This document shows, piece after piece, positions 24,851-36,124 of a stretch of DNA of 64,000 bases (position 1 is the stretch's first letter; the number at the start of each line of letters is the position of its first letter). The position numbers and the translations under genes were made by a program. Origin of the DNA: Diphasiastrum complanatum (taxonomy: Eukaryota; Streptophyta; Lycopodiopsida; Lycopodiales; Lycopodiaceae); the NCBI GenBank assembly GCA_029204225.1, contig CM055094.1, positions 71,531,884 to 71,595,883 of the forward strand. Direction: 5' to 3'. A model generated the notes under the pieces. The model saw nothing but the letters and a program-made list of their open reading frames with translations. It was not told where the DNA came from and did no database searches.

Positions 24851-25199
24851 CACACAAATATTCGCTTACAAAAGCATTAAGCAATTGATAGCTCCTCTTT
24901 CTTTTCTTCTCATATAACAACAAGAACGCTGCAGCACATTTGCTACTACCATAAATAATAGCATTGTATGCGTCTGCGGGGGGTCCTCTCTCTCGCTCGG
25001 TTTCTCTCTATCTCGCTTCGTCTCTCTCTCTCTCTCTCATATGTTTGTTTCCATGCGAGCCCAGATTTTCATACTTGATATTAGCTATATATCGTGCTGC
25101 TTCATCGTAAGTTTCAGTTGCAAAGAAATTATTCTCAGGCGATCGCAATCCTCTGCGTCGATTTCGCTGGTTACGTGGGCGTGAAAATCACCGGCAGCT
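24851..25199 (+). promoter_or_regulatory. Presumed promoter and 5' UTR of the AP2-domain gene
   Basis: Contains a TATA-like CATATAACA near 24911, CT-rich stretches (24985-25039) typical of plant 5' UTRs, and a possible intron donor at about 25108 (CGTAAGTTTC) with acceptor ATTCTCAG near 25138. No exact transcription start can be given. Confidence 0.35.
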
Positions 25200-27165
25200 A
25201 TGGAAGGGATGAGTGAGTTCAAAGGTGTTTATCACAGAGAACGATCGGGAAGATGGGAAGTCTGGTATGGAAAGAAAATATGTTCCGCTGGATTACATGA
25301 ATTCTTTGCAAAATGATTAATGTGAGAAATCGATGATATTTGTAAAGCTATTTACACCTAAAGTCTCTTAGAACGAAAGTGATCTCTAGCTATGACCTGG
25401 GCAAATTTGATTCAGGATTCGTAAGAACTAGCGGTTTTATTTTCTATACAAAGCTACTTACATACGTTTGAAATGCAGCCAGTTTATATGGTTTTCCATT
25501 TTCCAATAACAGGATAAAACAAGGCGACGCACCTTTTGAAACATTCCCTAACTCAAAACAGCTCTTCCTTGGTACGATTTTTGTGACAATGAATTGTAAA
25601 GCTTAAGATTATTGTAGGTGCTAACTGGTATGCGTGCTAGCCCTATGGGCCTCCCGAATGTCTTCTGGACTATGGACTGATACAACCTCATTAAAAAACA
25701 AGCCCTCGAGGATGCTCGAAAATGATTTACTCTTGACGGTAATGAGCGCCATATTGCTTTGCAGGTGGCTATGGTTGTGAGATAGCAGCAGCCAGGTTTG
25801 TATAAAGTGGTGGCGGCGGTTACCTGGTTCTCAGTGACTTTATGATTTATGATACCATCCTAAAGATCGTTCATAACTCCATTCGTCCGCTAATGTGTTC
25901 CAATTATTTTGTCTCAGGAATTATGACAGAGCGGCAATCATGCCTGGTCACATCGAGGAACTTAACTTGCCATTAGAAGACTATGAGTCTGAGAAGCCAC
26001 TGGTATGGTTCGATTATAGAGATTTGATCTTGTTGGTATTAATATCGCTCTCTGTCGTCTGCATTTAAAGTCAGCTTTATTATATATAGTGAGTTGTACA
26101 GCTAGGTCACTCTATCAAGTGCATTGCTCTCCAAATGTTTGAAGAAGGCTCTTTTTATTTTAACGTGCGTTTAATCTCCCATATGTGAGAAAAAAAACTG
26201 ATACTTTATAGTTCCCTGGTGTACATTGGTGAATGCAGTGGGAGAAATATGGTAAAAGTCTTATGGTAAAACAGACTTTTTTAGGATACTTAGGCGGATG
26301 AGTCGGGGAACTTCTTCTACCAATTTTGTAGAAGCTGCAATTCTTCACAAACCTGCAACTGAAAAGAAGACTAGTGGTCATGGTACAAAAAGGTTCGAGA
26401 TTTCAAGGCACATACATGTTATAATGCAGTGGTGACAAATATTCAAAATTTCCTTCTGCCTTGTTTTCAAAAGATAATTTTCAATGGTTCTATGGCTTCC
26501 AAAAATGTTCCTGATTCTCATTTTCTGTAGACAGCTTTTGCTTTCGAGCTCCAATCAGAGCAAATCTTTACGTGATGCGAAACAAATCGTTATCACTAAA
26601 GGTAGTGACGATACGCATTGTGCTTTTTATCTCATGATTTGTAGAAAGCAAGATATCATTAATAGTTGCTAAAATCTAATCATGTATGTATATTTGAGCT
26701 AAATTTCTAGCTGTTTGTTTCAATATTCACAAATTGTTTTTATCTCCTTAACAATGTGCTGAAAATTCATATGTTTTTCTAGCTACATCCAACAAAGCAG
26801 TAGTAGTACAAGAAGAACACAAACACGCTTATAGAGATCTATTTGGATGGGTAGAAGATGTTGAGAATGATGTTCCAGCCACAAAAAAACTCAAGTTCTC
26901 CGATCTACACGAGCTTGTAAATATTTTCTTGGAGAAGCTGGAGATGGTGAGAATTTTACTAATCCCTTCTAGCCTAAAAGTATTGATGCCTAAGATATTA
27001 GCCACTTTAATCCATCCTCTTTAAACTCTAATCATGTTTCTAGGCCAGATATGTCTAATCAAATTGCTTTCTTATTATTCAAGAAGAATCCAATATGATT
27101 GCTTTCAAATGAAAATGTTGCAGGAAAAGAAAGTTCTACTTTATGATAGCTCTCAACATCAATAG
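25200..27165 (+). CDS. AP2-domain protein (AP2/ANT-type first repeat), eight coding exons
   Basis: Exons at 25200-25264, 25513-25571, 25765-25795, 25918-26002, 26259-26392, 26531-26601, 26783-26946 and 27124-27165. All introns are GT...AG, phases agree, and the sum is 651 nt (216 aa plus TAG). An in-frame TGA lies just upstream of the ATG. Residues ~6-62 form a DNA-binding AP2 domain: FKGVYHRERSGRWEVW, then KQLFLGGYGCEIAAARNYDR and AAIMPG. The ~10-residue insert before KQLFLGGY is typical of the first AP2 repeat of AP2/ANT proteins, and FRILRRMSRGTSS resembles their inter-repeat linker. A second repeat should follow but does not; instead there is an unfamiliar acidic/basic tail (EEHKHAYRDLFGWVEDVEND). 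Likely a nuclear DNA-binding factor or a truncated relative. The exon 5 acceptor (AAAAG at 26258) is the least certain junction. Confidence 0.8.
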
Positions 27166-27526
27166 GGTCCGAAGCACTAGGACCTTACATTCAATAGACT
27201 ATACAAAACATTATCTGTATAAATTGAATGTACTACATGCCTACTTTGAAAATGTTGGATTTTGTCTAGAAGCTTGGCATATCAGACCTTGTTATCAAAT
27301 GCTCATAGCTCTTCAAATAGTGATGTTTGTGTTATTCTGCTTCGAGGTAATTGCTATCAAATGCTCATAGCTCTTCAAATAGTTATATTTGTGTTTTTTT
27401 TGCTTCGATTCTAGGTAATTGTAAAAAATGGTGAGAATTATTGAGCATGGTGATTCCATAAGGTTTAAGGAGTAATATTTAGCACTTAGTATGGATGACT
27501 CCTATTGTGCATGTATGCTAGCTAAT

Positions 27527-27529
<3 letters not shown>
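27166..27529 (+). other. 3' flank of the AP2-domain gene
   Basis: Presumed 3' UTR and downstream sequence. The phrase ATGCTCATAGCTCTTCAAAT occurs twice (27299 and 27360), a short local duplication. Confidence 0.5.

Positions 27530-27608
<79 letters not shown>
27530..27608 (+). repeat. (AG)n microsatellite, ~39 units
   Basis: Same position as the (CT)62 run at 14471-14595 in the inverted copy of block X. Confidence 0.97.
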
Positions 27609-27613
<5 letters not shown>

Positions 27614-27740
27614 AATTTAGTAGACATTTTAGATACCTTTGATTTTGTTGATATACGCACACACATACACAAATAAATATATAAATATATATACAGACAC
27701 AAAAGTGCACACACACACACACATTTTACAAACACACACA
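27609..27740 (-). repeat. Block X, copy 2, part left of element D
   Basis: Matches 14335-14460 in inverted orientation, including AC-rich and TA-rich runs. Ends with ACACA (27736-27740), the left target-site duplication of element D. Confidence 0.85.
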
Positions 27741-28393
27741 TGTGAAAAACTCAGATCCAAAAGATGCTAAAGTTTCATAAAGATCTTGGCCATGGAAGTT
27801 ATGCACATCTAGATTGAAAAAATGATAGAAATTGTGATGTTAAGCATACTAAACATCAACTAAACATCAAAATCTGATCATAAGCTTCCACAAACAGAAA
27901 CTTGCTGTCCCTGTCCGTACTTCAGAGCCTACAACCTGCATTTCACACGTGTGAAGCCATAGCAACAAAGAAATCACAATTCTAGTGGCTAGAATGCAAG
28001 ATATGAACAAAAAAGTGAGAGAGAAGAAGATGGATCTTCAAAGAGCATAACATTCATTCAATAGAATGAAAATGAGATGTGTACATACTCGTGGAGATGG
28101 CTATTTATAGCAGCCATAGTGCCTCTTGGCCACTTGTCTTATGATAGGCTAAAATTGGGGTCCAATAGGATTCACCCATATACCTAGAAATTTGGTCAAA
28201 TAGGAATGCACCAAATTATGAGCCAATAGAAGAGCTCCACACTCGACCTCCTCTAATTAATGTGACCTCAAAAGTAGTGTACACATACTTTGGGCCTCTA
28301 CATACATGTATGAACCTATCTCTAACTTTTATTTGGCCATAGGCCTACAAAATCTCAAGTTAGGAAAATACTACTAGTTGACAATTTTTCACA
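27741..28393 (-). repeat. 3' LTR of element D, 653 bp
   Basis: Begins TGTGAAAAACTC and ends ATTTTTCACA on the plus strand. Contains CTATTTATAG (28107-28116), a TATA-like motif in a plausible promoter position for the minus strand. Confidence 0.95.
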
Positions 28394-31300
28394 CTCCCTC
28401 TTCAACTAGTTTTAGCATAGATTTAGAAAGTACACCAAGACTTGTTCTATGCTTGAAAAATAAGTCCTTTCCCAATGCTTTGGTAAAGATATCAGCCACA
28501 CATTCCTTTGATGGGACATGTTCAAGCTTGATCTCTTTTGCCAACACTTGTTCTCTCACAAAATGGTAAGCCACCTCGATATGTTTGCTCCTTGCATGGA
28601 AAACCGGATTGCTTGCTAGACTTTGGGCTGAAAGGTTGTCACAAAAGATGATTGGACTCTCTGAAAAATCCAGCAAATGAAGCTCCATAATCATCCTCTT
28701 GATCCACACCATCTCCTTTGTGCATGATGTCAAAGCTTTGTACTCGGCCTCACTAGAAGAAAGTGATATAGTTGCTTGTTTCTTCGACATCCATGAGATA
28801 GCTCCATCACCTATGAAAATAGCATGTGCATTTATGGATTTTCTATCCATAAGGTCTCCTGCAAAATCTGAATCTGAAAAACCAAATAAGTTAGGTGATG
28901 AGCCTCTATAAACAATGCCAAAATCTTTTGTTCCCGAGATGTATCTCAAGATCCTCTTTCCTAGTTTCCAATGTTCTATGCTAGGATCTTGCATGAATTG
29001 GCTTAATCTACCAACACAATAAGATAAATCAGGTCTTGTGATGGTTAGATATATAAGAGAACCTATTAGCTTCCTATAGAGAGTAATGTCCTCGAAGGAT
29101 CTTTCATTACCTCTTATAGTTAGCTTTACATGTGATTCCATAGGTGTATCAATAGGATTTGCATCTACCATATGAAATCTATTGAGAATAGAAATAGCAT
29201 ACTTCTCTTGTGAAATAAAAGTGATTTGAGAAGTTCTAATTACTTCTATTCCTAAGATATAGCTCAAAAGACCAAGATCATGCACTTCAAATTCCTTTTT
29301 TAGTGCTTTCTTGATATCTTCTATATCTTCCTTGTTCCCTCCACTTAAAATAATGTCATCCACATAAATTAGAAGGATTGTAACATCATTAGCACTAATT
29401 CTAAAGTAAAGTGAATGATCATACTCACTCATAGTGAAGTTTTGAGAAAGTAGAAAAGAGTTAAGCCTAGCATACCAACTCCTTGGTGCTTGCTTAAGAC
29501 CATACAAACTTTTTTGTAGAAAACACACATGATTAGGCTTGCTATGAGAAACATAGCTCTCGGGTTGCTCCATGTAGACTTCCTCTTCAAGATCACCATT
29601 CAAGAAAGCATTAGAAATGTCTAATTGCCAAAGATCCCATCCATAAAGAGTTGCAAGGGAAATGATTACTCTTATGCTCACCATCTTTGCCACGGGTGCA
29701 AAGGTTTCCTCATAGTCAATGCCATGCTCTTGAGCATAACCTTTAGCCACCAACCTTGCCTTGAACTTGTTGATAGATCCATCTTGATTTGTCTTTACCT
29801 TGAAGATCCATTTGCATCCAATTGCACTTTTGCCCTTTGGAAGCTCCACCAATCTCCATGTGTTGTTCTTCATAAGTGCTTCAAACTCAAGATCCATTGC
29901 TTGGATCCATTCCTCTTCTTGCCTTGCTTCATCTACACATGAAGGTACATCAAAAGAAGTTAGGAAAGCATAGTTGGATCCATCCACCACTTGCTTACCT
30001 TTGCCATCATAAGTGAGCCTTGAGGGTTTCACTTTATGCCTTGGAGTTCTCCTTGGAATTTGACTTGAAGAGGCTTCTTCAACATCCACATCCAATGTGT
30101 CATCAACTCCATTGTCATCAAGCACATTAGTTGCAACAACACCATCATCACTTGAAACAACTTTTGGAATGTTACCTTCATCAAAAATGACATCCCTACT
30201 TGTGAACACTTTCTTGATTGAAGGAACATAAATCCTATATGCTTTGCTTACTTCACTATAACCAACAAAAATGCCCTTTCTTGAAGATGGATCCTCCTTA
30301 GTTCTATCATCAAGAGTAATGTTGAAGTAGCAAATGCATCCAAAAGTTCTTAGAAACTTGACATTAGGCTTCGTACCAAACAAAGCTTCAAAAGGGGTTT
30401 TTCCTTCCAATACAACACTTGGCCATCTATTGCATAGGAAATTTGCACACAACAAAGCATCACTCCAAAAAGGTTTAGGAAGATTAGCATTCAATCTCAT
30501 TGCCTTTGCACTCTCACACAAGGTTCTATTCTTCCTCTCGGCCACTCCATTTTGTTGTGGTGTTCTTGGACATGTGTACTCCCTCTTGATCCCATGCTCA
30601 TCGCAAAAGGCTTTGAATTTGTTAGAAATGTATTCACCACCATTGTCGCTCCTCAAGCATTTGATTTTGGTTGTAAATTGAGTCTCAATAGCAACTTTGA
30701 ACTTGACAAACACATCAAACACCTCATCCTTGCTCTTTAGTAGATAAACCCAACAAAATCTACTAAAATCATCAATGAAAGTTACATACATCTTAGCACC
30801 TCCATTGCTAATTGTAGTAACACCATGAATATCCGAATGCAAGAGAGAAAAAGGCATCTTAGATCTAGAAATAGATCTAGTATATGGCAATCTATGTGAT
30901 TTAGACAAAGCACATTCTTCACAAACATGATTCAAGCAAGTAAGAGACTTGGGAAGTCCCCTTACTACCTCCTTTTTGGCTATTACCTCCAAGGCCTTGT
31001 AGTTGAGATGTCCCATCCTTTTATGCCATACCTCTTGAATTGACATTTGTTCATTTGCCATGCATCCAACTTGGTTAGCAACAACACATGCATCAAGCTT
31101 GAACAATTTCCCTTGCCTTTTCCCTTTTGCAATGATACTACACCCCTTTTTGATCAAGCAAGCATCACCATCAAACTCAACTTTGAATCCTTTGTCAAGC
31201 ATTTGGCTTACACTAAGTAAGTTCTTGGTAATGGATGGAATGAGCAAAACATCTTTCAATTCTATATTCCTATTTGTAGAAAGTGAAATAGGAATTGTGC

Positions 31301-32339
31301 CAATCCCCTTGATTGCACACTCACCATCATTTGCGGTATAGATTACCTTCCTATCACCATCAAATGCCATTAAAGATGAAAAATACTCTTTATGATATGT
31401 CATATGAGAAGTGGCTCCACTATCAATCCACCAAGGATCAATGTCTCCATGATTAGCCAACAAGCAAGATGACATAACAAAAGCATCATTTGAAAGAAGC
31501 TCATCCCCACCCTCATCAATAGTTAGATTGGTTTGCTTTTCCCCTTGATCCCTCTTTTTCTTAAAACAATCACTAGCAAAATGCCCTTTGACTCCACAAT
31601 AGAAACATTTTAGCTTAGATCTATCCTTCTTTTTGCCAAAAGTAGAGTGCTCACCTTGGTCTTGCCCTTTAGACCAATTGCTTTTACCTTTGCCCTTGAA
31701 CTTGCCTTTAGAGAACATTGCCTCCTCTTCTCCTCCTTGAGATGTAGAAGATGCTCCCACTCTTGCTTGCAACCTGAATTCTTCAGCCAACAAGACCTCT
31801 TGCAAGTCTCCAACACTTGGTAAGCATTTTTGGATAGCATAACTTTGAACAAGATTAGCATGATCATCCAACAAGCCATTGAGAATCACTTGAACAAGCT
31901 CCTCATTATTTATGCCATCATTAATGCATGCTAACTCATCATTCAATGCTTTAACTCTCAAAACAAAAGCATGTCCATTTTCACTCTTCTTTTGCATACA
32001 AGAAAAGATTTGCCTTCTTAAAGTCAACACTCTAGAAGTAGACTTGGATTCATAAACCTTCTTCAAGGCTTCCCAAGCTTCACTAGATGATGTGCACTTA
32101 CCAACCTCTTTGATAAGCTCATTTGTCACATTCATCTTGATCATGTGAAGGGCTTTCTTTGCCCTCTTGTCATACCTCAATTGTTCTTGAGGTGCCAAAG
32201 GTCTCTCCTCCACACCTACAACAATATCCATCAACTCATTCATCTCAAGCAAAGACTCCATCCTTACTTTCCAAGTAGAATAGTTGAGGGAGGTAAGCCT
32301 ATCATTGCTTTCCAACATGTAGCCTCCATTTGTAGCCAT
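28389..32339 (-). CDS. Ty1/copia Gag-Pol polyprotein
   Basis: One 1316-codon ORF with the complete copia set in order. Gag with a DUF4219/UBN2-type start (LNYSTWKVRMESLL). CCHC knuckle CFYCGVKGHFASDC at ~244-257. Aspartic protease WWIDSGATSH near 303. HHCC zinc region (HKRMGHLNYKAL...C..C) then integrase core with FIDDFSRF, LRSDNGGEY and TPQQNGVAERKNR. Reverse transcriptase with KARLVAKGYAQEHGIDY, LDISNAFLNGDLEEEVYM and catalytic YVDD near 990. RNase H ending SSSEAEYKAL...FCDN...VADIFTKAL. All catalytic motifs are present. It stops 10 bp from the 3' LTR, overlapping the polypurine tract. The polyprotein is expected to form cytoplasmic virus-like particles where the RNA is copied. Confidence 0.97.
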   Translation of the reverse strand: MATNGGYMLESNDRLTSLNYSTWKVRMESLLEMNELMDIVVGVEERPLAPQEQLRYDKRAKKALHMIKMNVTNELIKEVGKCTSSSEAWEALKKVYESKSTSRVLTLRRQIFSCMQKKSENGHAFVLRVKALNDELACINDGINNEELVQVILNGLLDDHANLVQSYAIQKCLPSVGDLQEVLLAEEFRLQARVGASSTSQGGEEEAMFSKGKFKGKGKSNWSKGQDQGEHSTFGKKKDRSKLKCFYCGVKGHFASDCFKKKRDQGEKQTNLTIDEGGDELLSNDAFVMSSCLLANHGDIDPWWIDSGATSHMTYHKEYFSSLMAFDGDRKVIYTANDGECAIKGIGTIPISLSTNRNIELKDVLLIPSITKNLLSVSQMLDKGFKVEFDGDACLIKKGCSIIAKGKRQGKLFKLDACVVANQVGCMANEQMSIQEVWHKRMGHLNYKALEVIAKKEVVRGLPKSLTCLNHVCEECALSKSHRLPYTRSISRSKMPFSLLHSDIHGVTTISNGGAKMYVTFIDDFSRFCWVYLLKSKDEVFDVFVKFKVAIETQFTTKIKCLRSDNGGEYISNKFKAFCDEHGIKREYTCPRTPQQNGVAERKNRTLCESAKAMRLNANLPKPFWSDALLCANFLCNRWPSVVLEGKTPFEALFGTKPNVKFLRTFGCICYFNITLDDRTKEDPSSRKGIFVGYSEVSKAYRIYVPSIKKVFTSRDVIFDEGNIPKVVSSDDGVVATNVLDDNGVDDTLDVDVEEASSSQIPRRTPRHKVKPSRLTYDGKGKQVVDGSNYAFLTSFDVPSCVDEARQEEEWIQAMDLEFEALMKNNTWRLVELPKGKSAIGCKWIFKVKTNQDGSINKFKARLVAKGYAQEHGIDYEETFAPVAKMVSIRVIISLATLYGWDLWQLDISNAFLNGDLEEEVYMEQPESYVSHSKPNHVCFLQKSLYGLKQAPRSWYARLNSFLLSQNFTMSEYDHSLYFRISANDVTILLIYVDDIILSGGNKEDIEDIKKALKKEFEVHDLGLLSYILGIEVIRTSQITFISQEKYAISILNRFHMVDANPIDTPMESHVKLTIRGNERSFEDITLYRKLIGSLIYLTITRPDLSYCVGRLSQFMQDPSIEHWKLGKRILRYISGTKDFGIVYRGSSPNLFGFSDSDFAGDLMDRKSINAHAIFIGDGAISWMSKKQATISLSSSEAEYKALTSCTKEMVWIKRMIMELHLLDFSESPIIFCDNLSAQSLASNPVFHARSKHIEVAYHFVREQVLAKEIKLEHVPSKECVADIFTKALGKDLFFKHRTSLGVLSKSMLKLVEEGV
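28394..28403 (-). other. Polypurine tract of element D
   Basis: Plus-strand CTCCCTCTTC, i.e. GAAGAGGGAG in element orientation, directly before the 3' LTR; primer for plus-strand DNA synthesis. Confidence 0.9.
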
Positions 32340-32936
32340 GTTGCAATGATTGATCTCTGATCTTTGACCTGTTCCAATGCACTAAGCACTCTCTTGAATC
32401 AACAAATGAAACACAAGAAGAAATCACAAAGATTTGGAACCTAAAACCTTACTTTTTCTCTCTTTTCCTCACTTTTTCCTTAATTTTAGCCACTAGTTTT
32501 ATGATTTCTTGATCAAACCAAGACCAAACCTCAATATACTTGCTTTTCCCTCACTCCTAAGATTGAAATACACTCTTGAATCATTCAGCAAACTGAAAAT
32601 CAGAGGGTTACATCAATTTTGAAGTTTTTGACATGAAGAAGCAAGAAATTGAATCAAAAAACTATATGCTAGAATGGAAAACTAATAGGATCTTGTTGGA
32701 TCTTGCATCTCCCTCTTTCCAAAACAATTTTTGTCTCCTTATTCTGATAAGTACAGAGGGAATTCGCCCTACTTCAATTGAAATGCATACAAATGATGTT
32801 TTGATCACAAAGATCCAATTTCTACACATAAATCAACAAGATTTTTAGCTAGAAACTTGATTGGAATGCTACAAAAGCAAACTCGCCCACAAATCTCTTC
32901 TAAATCTGGCAAAACCTGCACATTTGGCCGCCTAAT
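32340..32936 (-). other. 5' leader of element D
   Basis: About 600 bases between primer-binding site and gag ATG. Small ORFs are present but none has a recognisable product. Confidence 0.8.
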
Positions 32937-32948
32937 GCTCTGATACCA
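32937..32948 (-). other. Primer-binding site of element D
   Basis: Reverse complement of TGGTATCAGAGC, immediately adjoining the 5' LTR with no spacer, unlike the 2-bp spacer in elements A and B. Confidence 0.95.
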
Positions 32949-33601
32949 TGTGAAAAACTCAGATCCAAAAGATGCTAAAGTTTCATAAAGATCTTGGCCA
33001 TGGAAGTTATGCACATCTAGATTGAAAAAATGATAGAAATTGTGATGTTAAGCATACTAAACATCAACTAAACATCAAAATCTGATCATAAGCTTCCACA
33101 AACAGAAACTTGCTGTCCCTGTCCGTACTTCAGAGCCTACAACCTGCATTTCACACGTGTGAAGCCATAGCAACAAAGAAATCACAATTCTAGTGGCTAG
33201 AATGCAAGATATGAACAAAAAAGTGAGAGAGAAGAAGATGGATCTTCAAAGAGCATAACATTCATTCAATAGAATGAAAATGAGATGTGTACATACTCGT
33301 GGAGATGGCTATTTATAGCAGCCATAGTGCCTCTTGGCCACTTGTCTTATGATAGGCTAAAATTGGGGTCCAATAGGATTCACCCATATACCTAGAAATT
33401 TGGTCAAATAGGAATGCACCAAATTATGAGCCAATAGAAGAGCTCCACACTCGACCTCCTCTAATTAATGTGACCTCAAAAGTAGTGTACACATACTTTG
33501 GGCCTCTACATACATGTATGAACCTATCTCTAACTTTTATTTGGCCATAGGCCTACAAAATCTCAAGTTAGGAAAATACTACTAGTTGACAATTTTTCAC
33601 A
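32949..33601 (-). repeat. 5' LTR of element D, 653 bp
   Basis: Same length as 27741-28393 and identical by eye. Followed by the ACACA target duplication. Confidence 0.96.
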
Positions 33602-34612
33602 ACACATTCAAATGTACTACCAAGGATTGAATGCAGAAAGAAAAGAGGTGAATGCTAATTAAACATTCCAAACCTAGGAAGGGATGTAACCCTTGATTTA
33701 TTCCTGTTAAAGGGTGCAAGGCTCTAATTTCCCCTCGATAGGATTAACCTATAAAGCGTAGGGAGAGAATATGAGGTGGCATTCACAACTAGGATACAAC
33801 CATAAGGTTTGTCATGATATATCTATCTTTTGTTCTTTTCGACATAGATGTAATGGTTGTTTTTTTCAACATACATGTGATGGTTGTTTGTATTTTTTTG
33901 TTTTTTTGGCTTTGACTATAAGGTTTGGCAGATAAAATTTGTGTAATTAGAACTTAAGATCCATAAATTATTTTGTTCAATACAACTATAATCTCATATG
34001 AGTTTTGTTTATTTTTCTGAGGTTTCTTTTTGCTAATGTTTAGCTTTGAGAATTTTAGAAAATTTTGGTTCAATTTTTGGAATAATATTTTGTTTTCTAT
34101 TTACATATTATTCTCCGGATAATTTTGAGTTTTAACTTGGTAAGAGAAGCAACATTAGGTCATTTGGACTAGTGTCGAAGAATTTATGATAATTTTTTTT
34201 ATAGCTTAAATTTTGCTTGTTTACTTTCTATAGGTTTTCTAGACATGTTTACTAATCTAATTATAGAGGTTGATAGAACTTGTTTTTATCTTTTTGAGAA
34301 TATTGATTTTTTGCTTATCTAGATCACTAACAAAATTGTTATGATCATTCCAGTAATGAAGGATTAGATTTGACAAAAAACTAAAAAATCTCTTGCATAT
34401 TGTCAGAGAGAAAGACAAACTTCAAACTCTTACTTTCAAAGTTTTAATTTTGAATTTGTTTTTTCTAATTTCAAAGTCTGAATGTTAAGCTCTTTTTTTT
34501 CAATCATTTCTTTGGTGCCTTTGTTCACCAACACCGGCCTCACCGTCCCCACTCATACTAGTCTCTAAGGGGTCTGGCTATGTATCAATTGTCTCAAGGT
34601 ATATCTATGCCT
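33602..34612 (-). repeat. Block X, copy 2, part right of element D
   Basis: Inverted copy of about 13325-14330, including CTTTATAGGTTAATCC and the motif with GGTGTTGG next to GAACAAAGGCACC. A few percent divergence and small indels. No coding frame. Confidence 0.85.
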
Positions 34613-34789
34613 TGTAGGGGCCTTGAAATTTAATTTTTTTTCTTCCTTGCAACCTCATGCTCCTATTAGGTTTGTGCCCACTTTCACGCCCATCTTGCAA
34701 GGTTAGTTGTATCATCTACGCTTAAAATTGAGTACCTAGAATAAATTTTGATTTGATATTCAACATTTTAGTGCTCGAGATTTACCTTT

Positions 34790-36115
34790 CCTTGAATATG
34801 GATCTTCCTTGGTCATCGTCAAGAGTAATGTTGACATAGCATGTGCATCCAAAAGTTCAAAAAAAGTTGACACTCGGCCTCCTCTTGAATAGCATCTCAA
34901 AAGGTGTCCTTCCATCCAAAATAGCACTCGGCCACCTATTGCACAAGAAATTAGCACATGACAAAGCTTGATCCCAGAATGGCTTATCAAGGTTAGCACT
35001 TAACTGCATGGATTTGGCACTTTCACATAAAGTCTTGTTCATCCTCTCTGCCACTCCATTTTGTTGTGGGGTCCTTGGTGTTGTATACTCCCTCTTGATC
35101 CCATGCTCATCACAAAAGCCTTGAACTTGGTAGATATGTACTCTCCAGCATTGTCACTCCTTAAGCACTTGATCCTTGTGGAAAAGTGGTTCTCCATTAC
35201 ATTCTTGAATTTAACAAAGACATCATGCACTTTATCCTTGCTCTTTAGTAGATAGATCCAGCAAAATATACTAAATCATTAATGAAAGCTACATACATCT
35301 TAGCTCCACTATTGCTAACGGTAGTAATTCCATGAACATCCAAATGTACAACTTGAAAAGGATTTGTAGATCTAGTATAACGTAGTCTATGTGACTTTGA
35401 CAAAGCACAAGACTCACAAACATGATTGATACTTTTTAAGGAACTGGAAGACCAATCATAACTTGCTTCCTAGCCATTACCTCTAATGACTTGAAGTTGA
35501 GGTGTCCCATCCTTTTATGGGCACCTCTTGAATAGGTATTTGCTCTCTTGCAACACATCCAACTTGGTTAGCAATAACACAAGCATCTACTTTGAACAAC
35601 TTCCCTTGCATTTTACGCAATCAAGATATCTTTCATTTTGATTATACAAGAATCTCCATCAAACTCAACTTTGGGGCCTTAGCAATTGACTCACACTAAG
35701 TAAATTTTTGGTAATAGATGGAATGAACAAAACATCCTCCAAATGAACATTCCTACTTATAGAGAGAGAAATAGGAATTGTGCCAATCCCTTTGATTGCA
35801 CACTCACCATCATTGGCCATGTAGATCACCCTCTTGTCATCTCTATATGCCAACAAATAAGTGAAATAATCTTTGTGAAAAGTCATGTGTGAACTTGCTC
35901 CACCATGGATCTAGATCTCCATCATGAGCAAGTTTATATGAAGACATCACAAAAGCATCATCATTTTCATTTTGAACATCCAAACCATCCTCATCAAGAG
36001 TAAGATTACCTTGCTTGTCTCCTTGATCTCTCTTCTTCTTGTAGCACTCACTTGCAAAGTGTCCTTTGATGCCACAATAGAAGCATTTTAGCTTTGATCT
36101 ATCTTTCATTTTGCC
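34790..36115 (-). pseudogene. Older copia fragment related to element D (family E)
   Basis: Minus-strand pieces in the order of element D: CFYCGIKGHFASECYKKKRD (CCHC knuckle), protease-side CAIKGIGTIPISLSISRN and FIPSITKNLLSVSQLL, integrase TRIKCLRSDNAGEYISTKFK, and ERMNKTLCESAKSMQLSANL followed by TPFEMLF. Many small deletions shift the frame, including one at the protease active site. Gag N-terminus, RT and RNase H are absent and no LTRs are attached. Confidence 0.9.
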
Positions 36116-36124
36116 ATTTGAAAA

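Larger units (their letters stand above)
27741..33601 (-). mobile_element. Element D: full-length, apparently intact Ty1/copia retrotransposon
   Basis: 5861 bp on the minus strand. LTRs 27741-28393 and 32949-33601 are each 653 bp and I found no difference between them. TG...CA ends, a primer-binding site adjoining the 5' LTR (32937-32948), a polypurine tract (28394-28403), one uninterrupted gag-pol ORF and ACACA target duplications (27736-27740, 33602-33606). The empty site in block X copy 1 near 14330 confirms both ends. Identical LTRs and an intact ORF mean a very recent insertion; the element may still be active. Confidence 0.97.
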
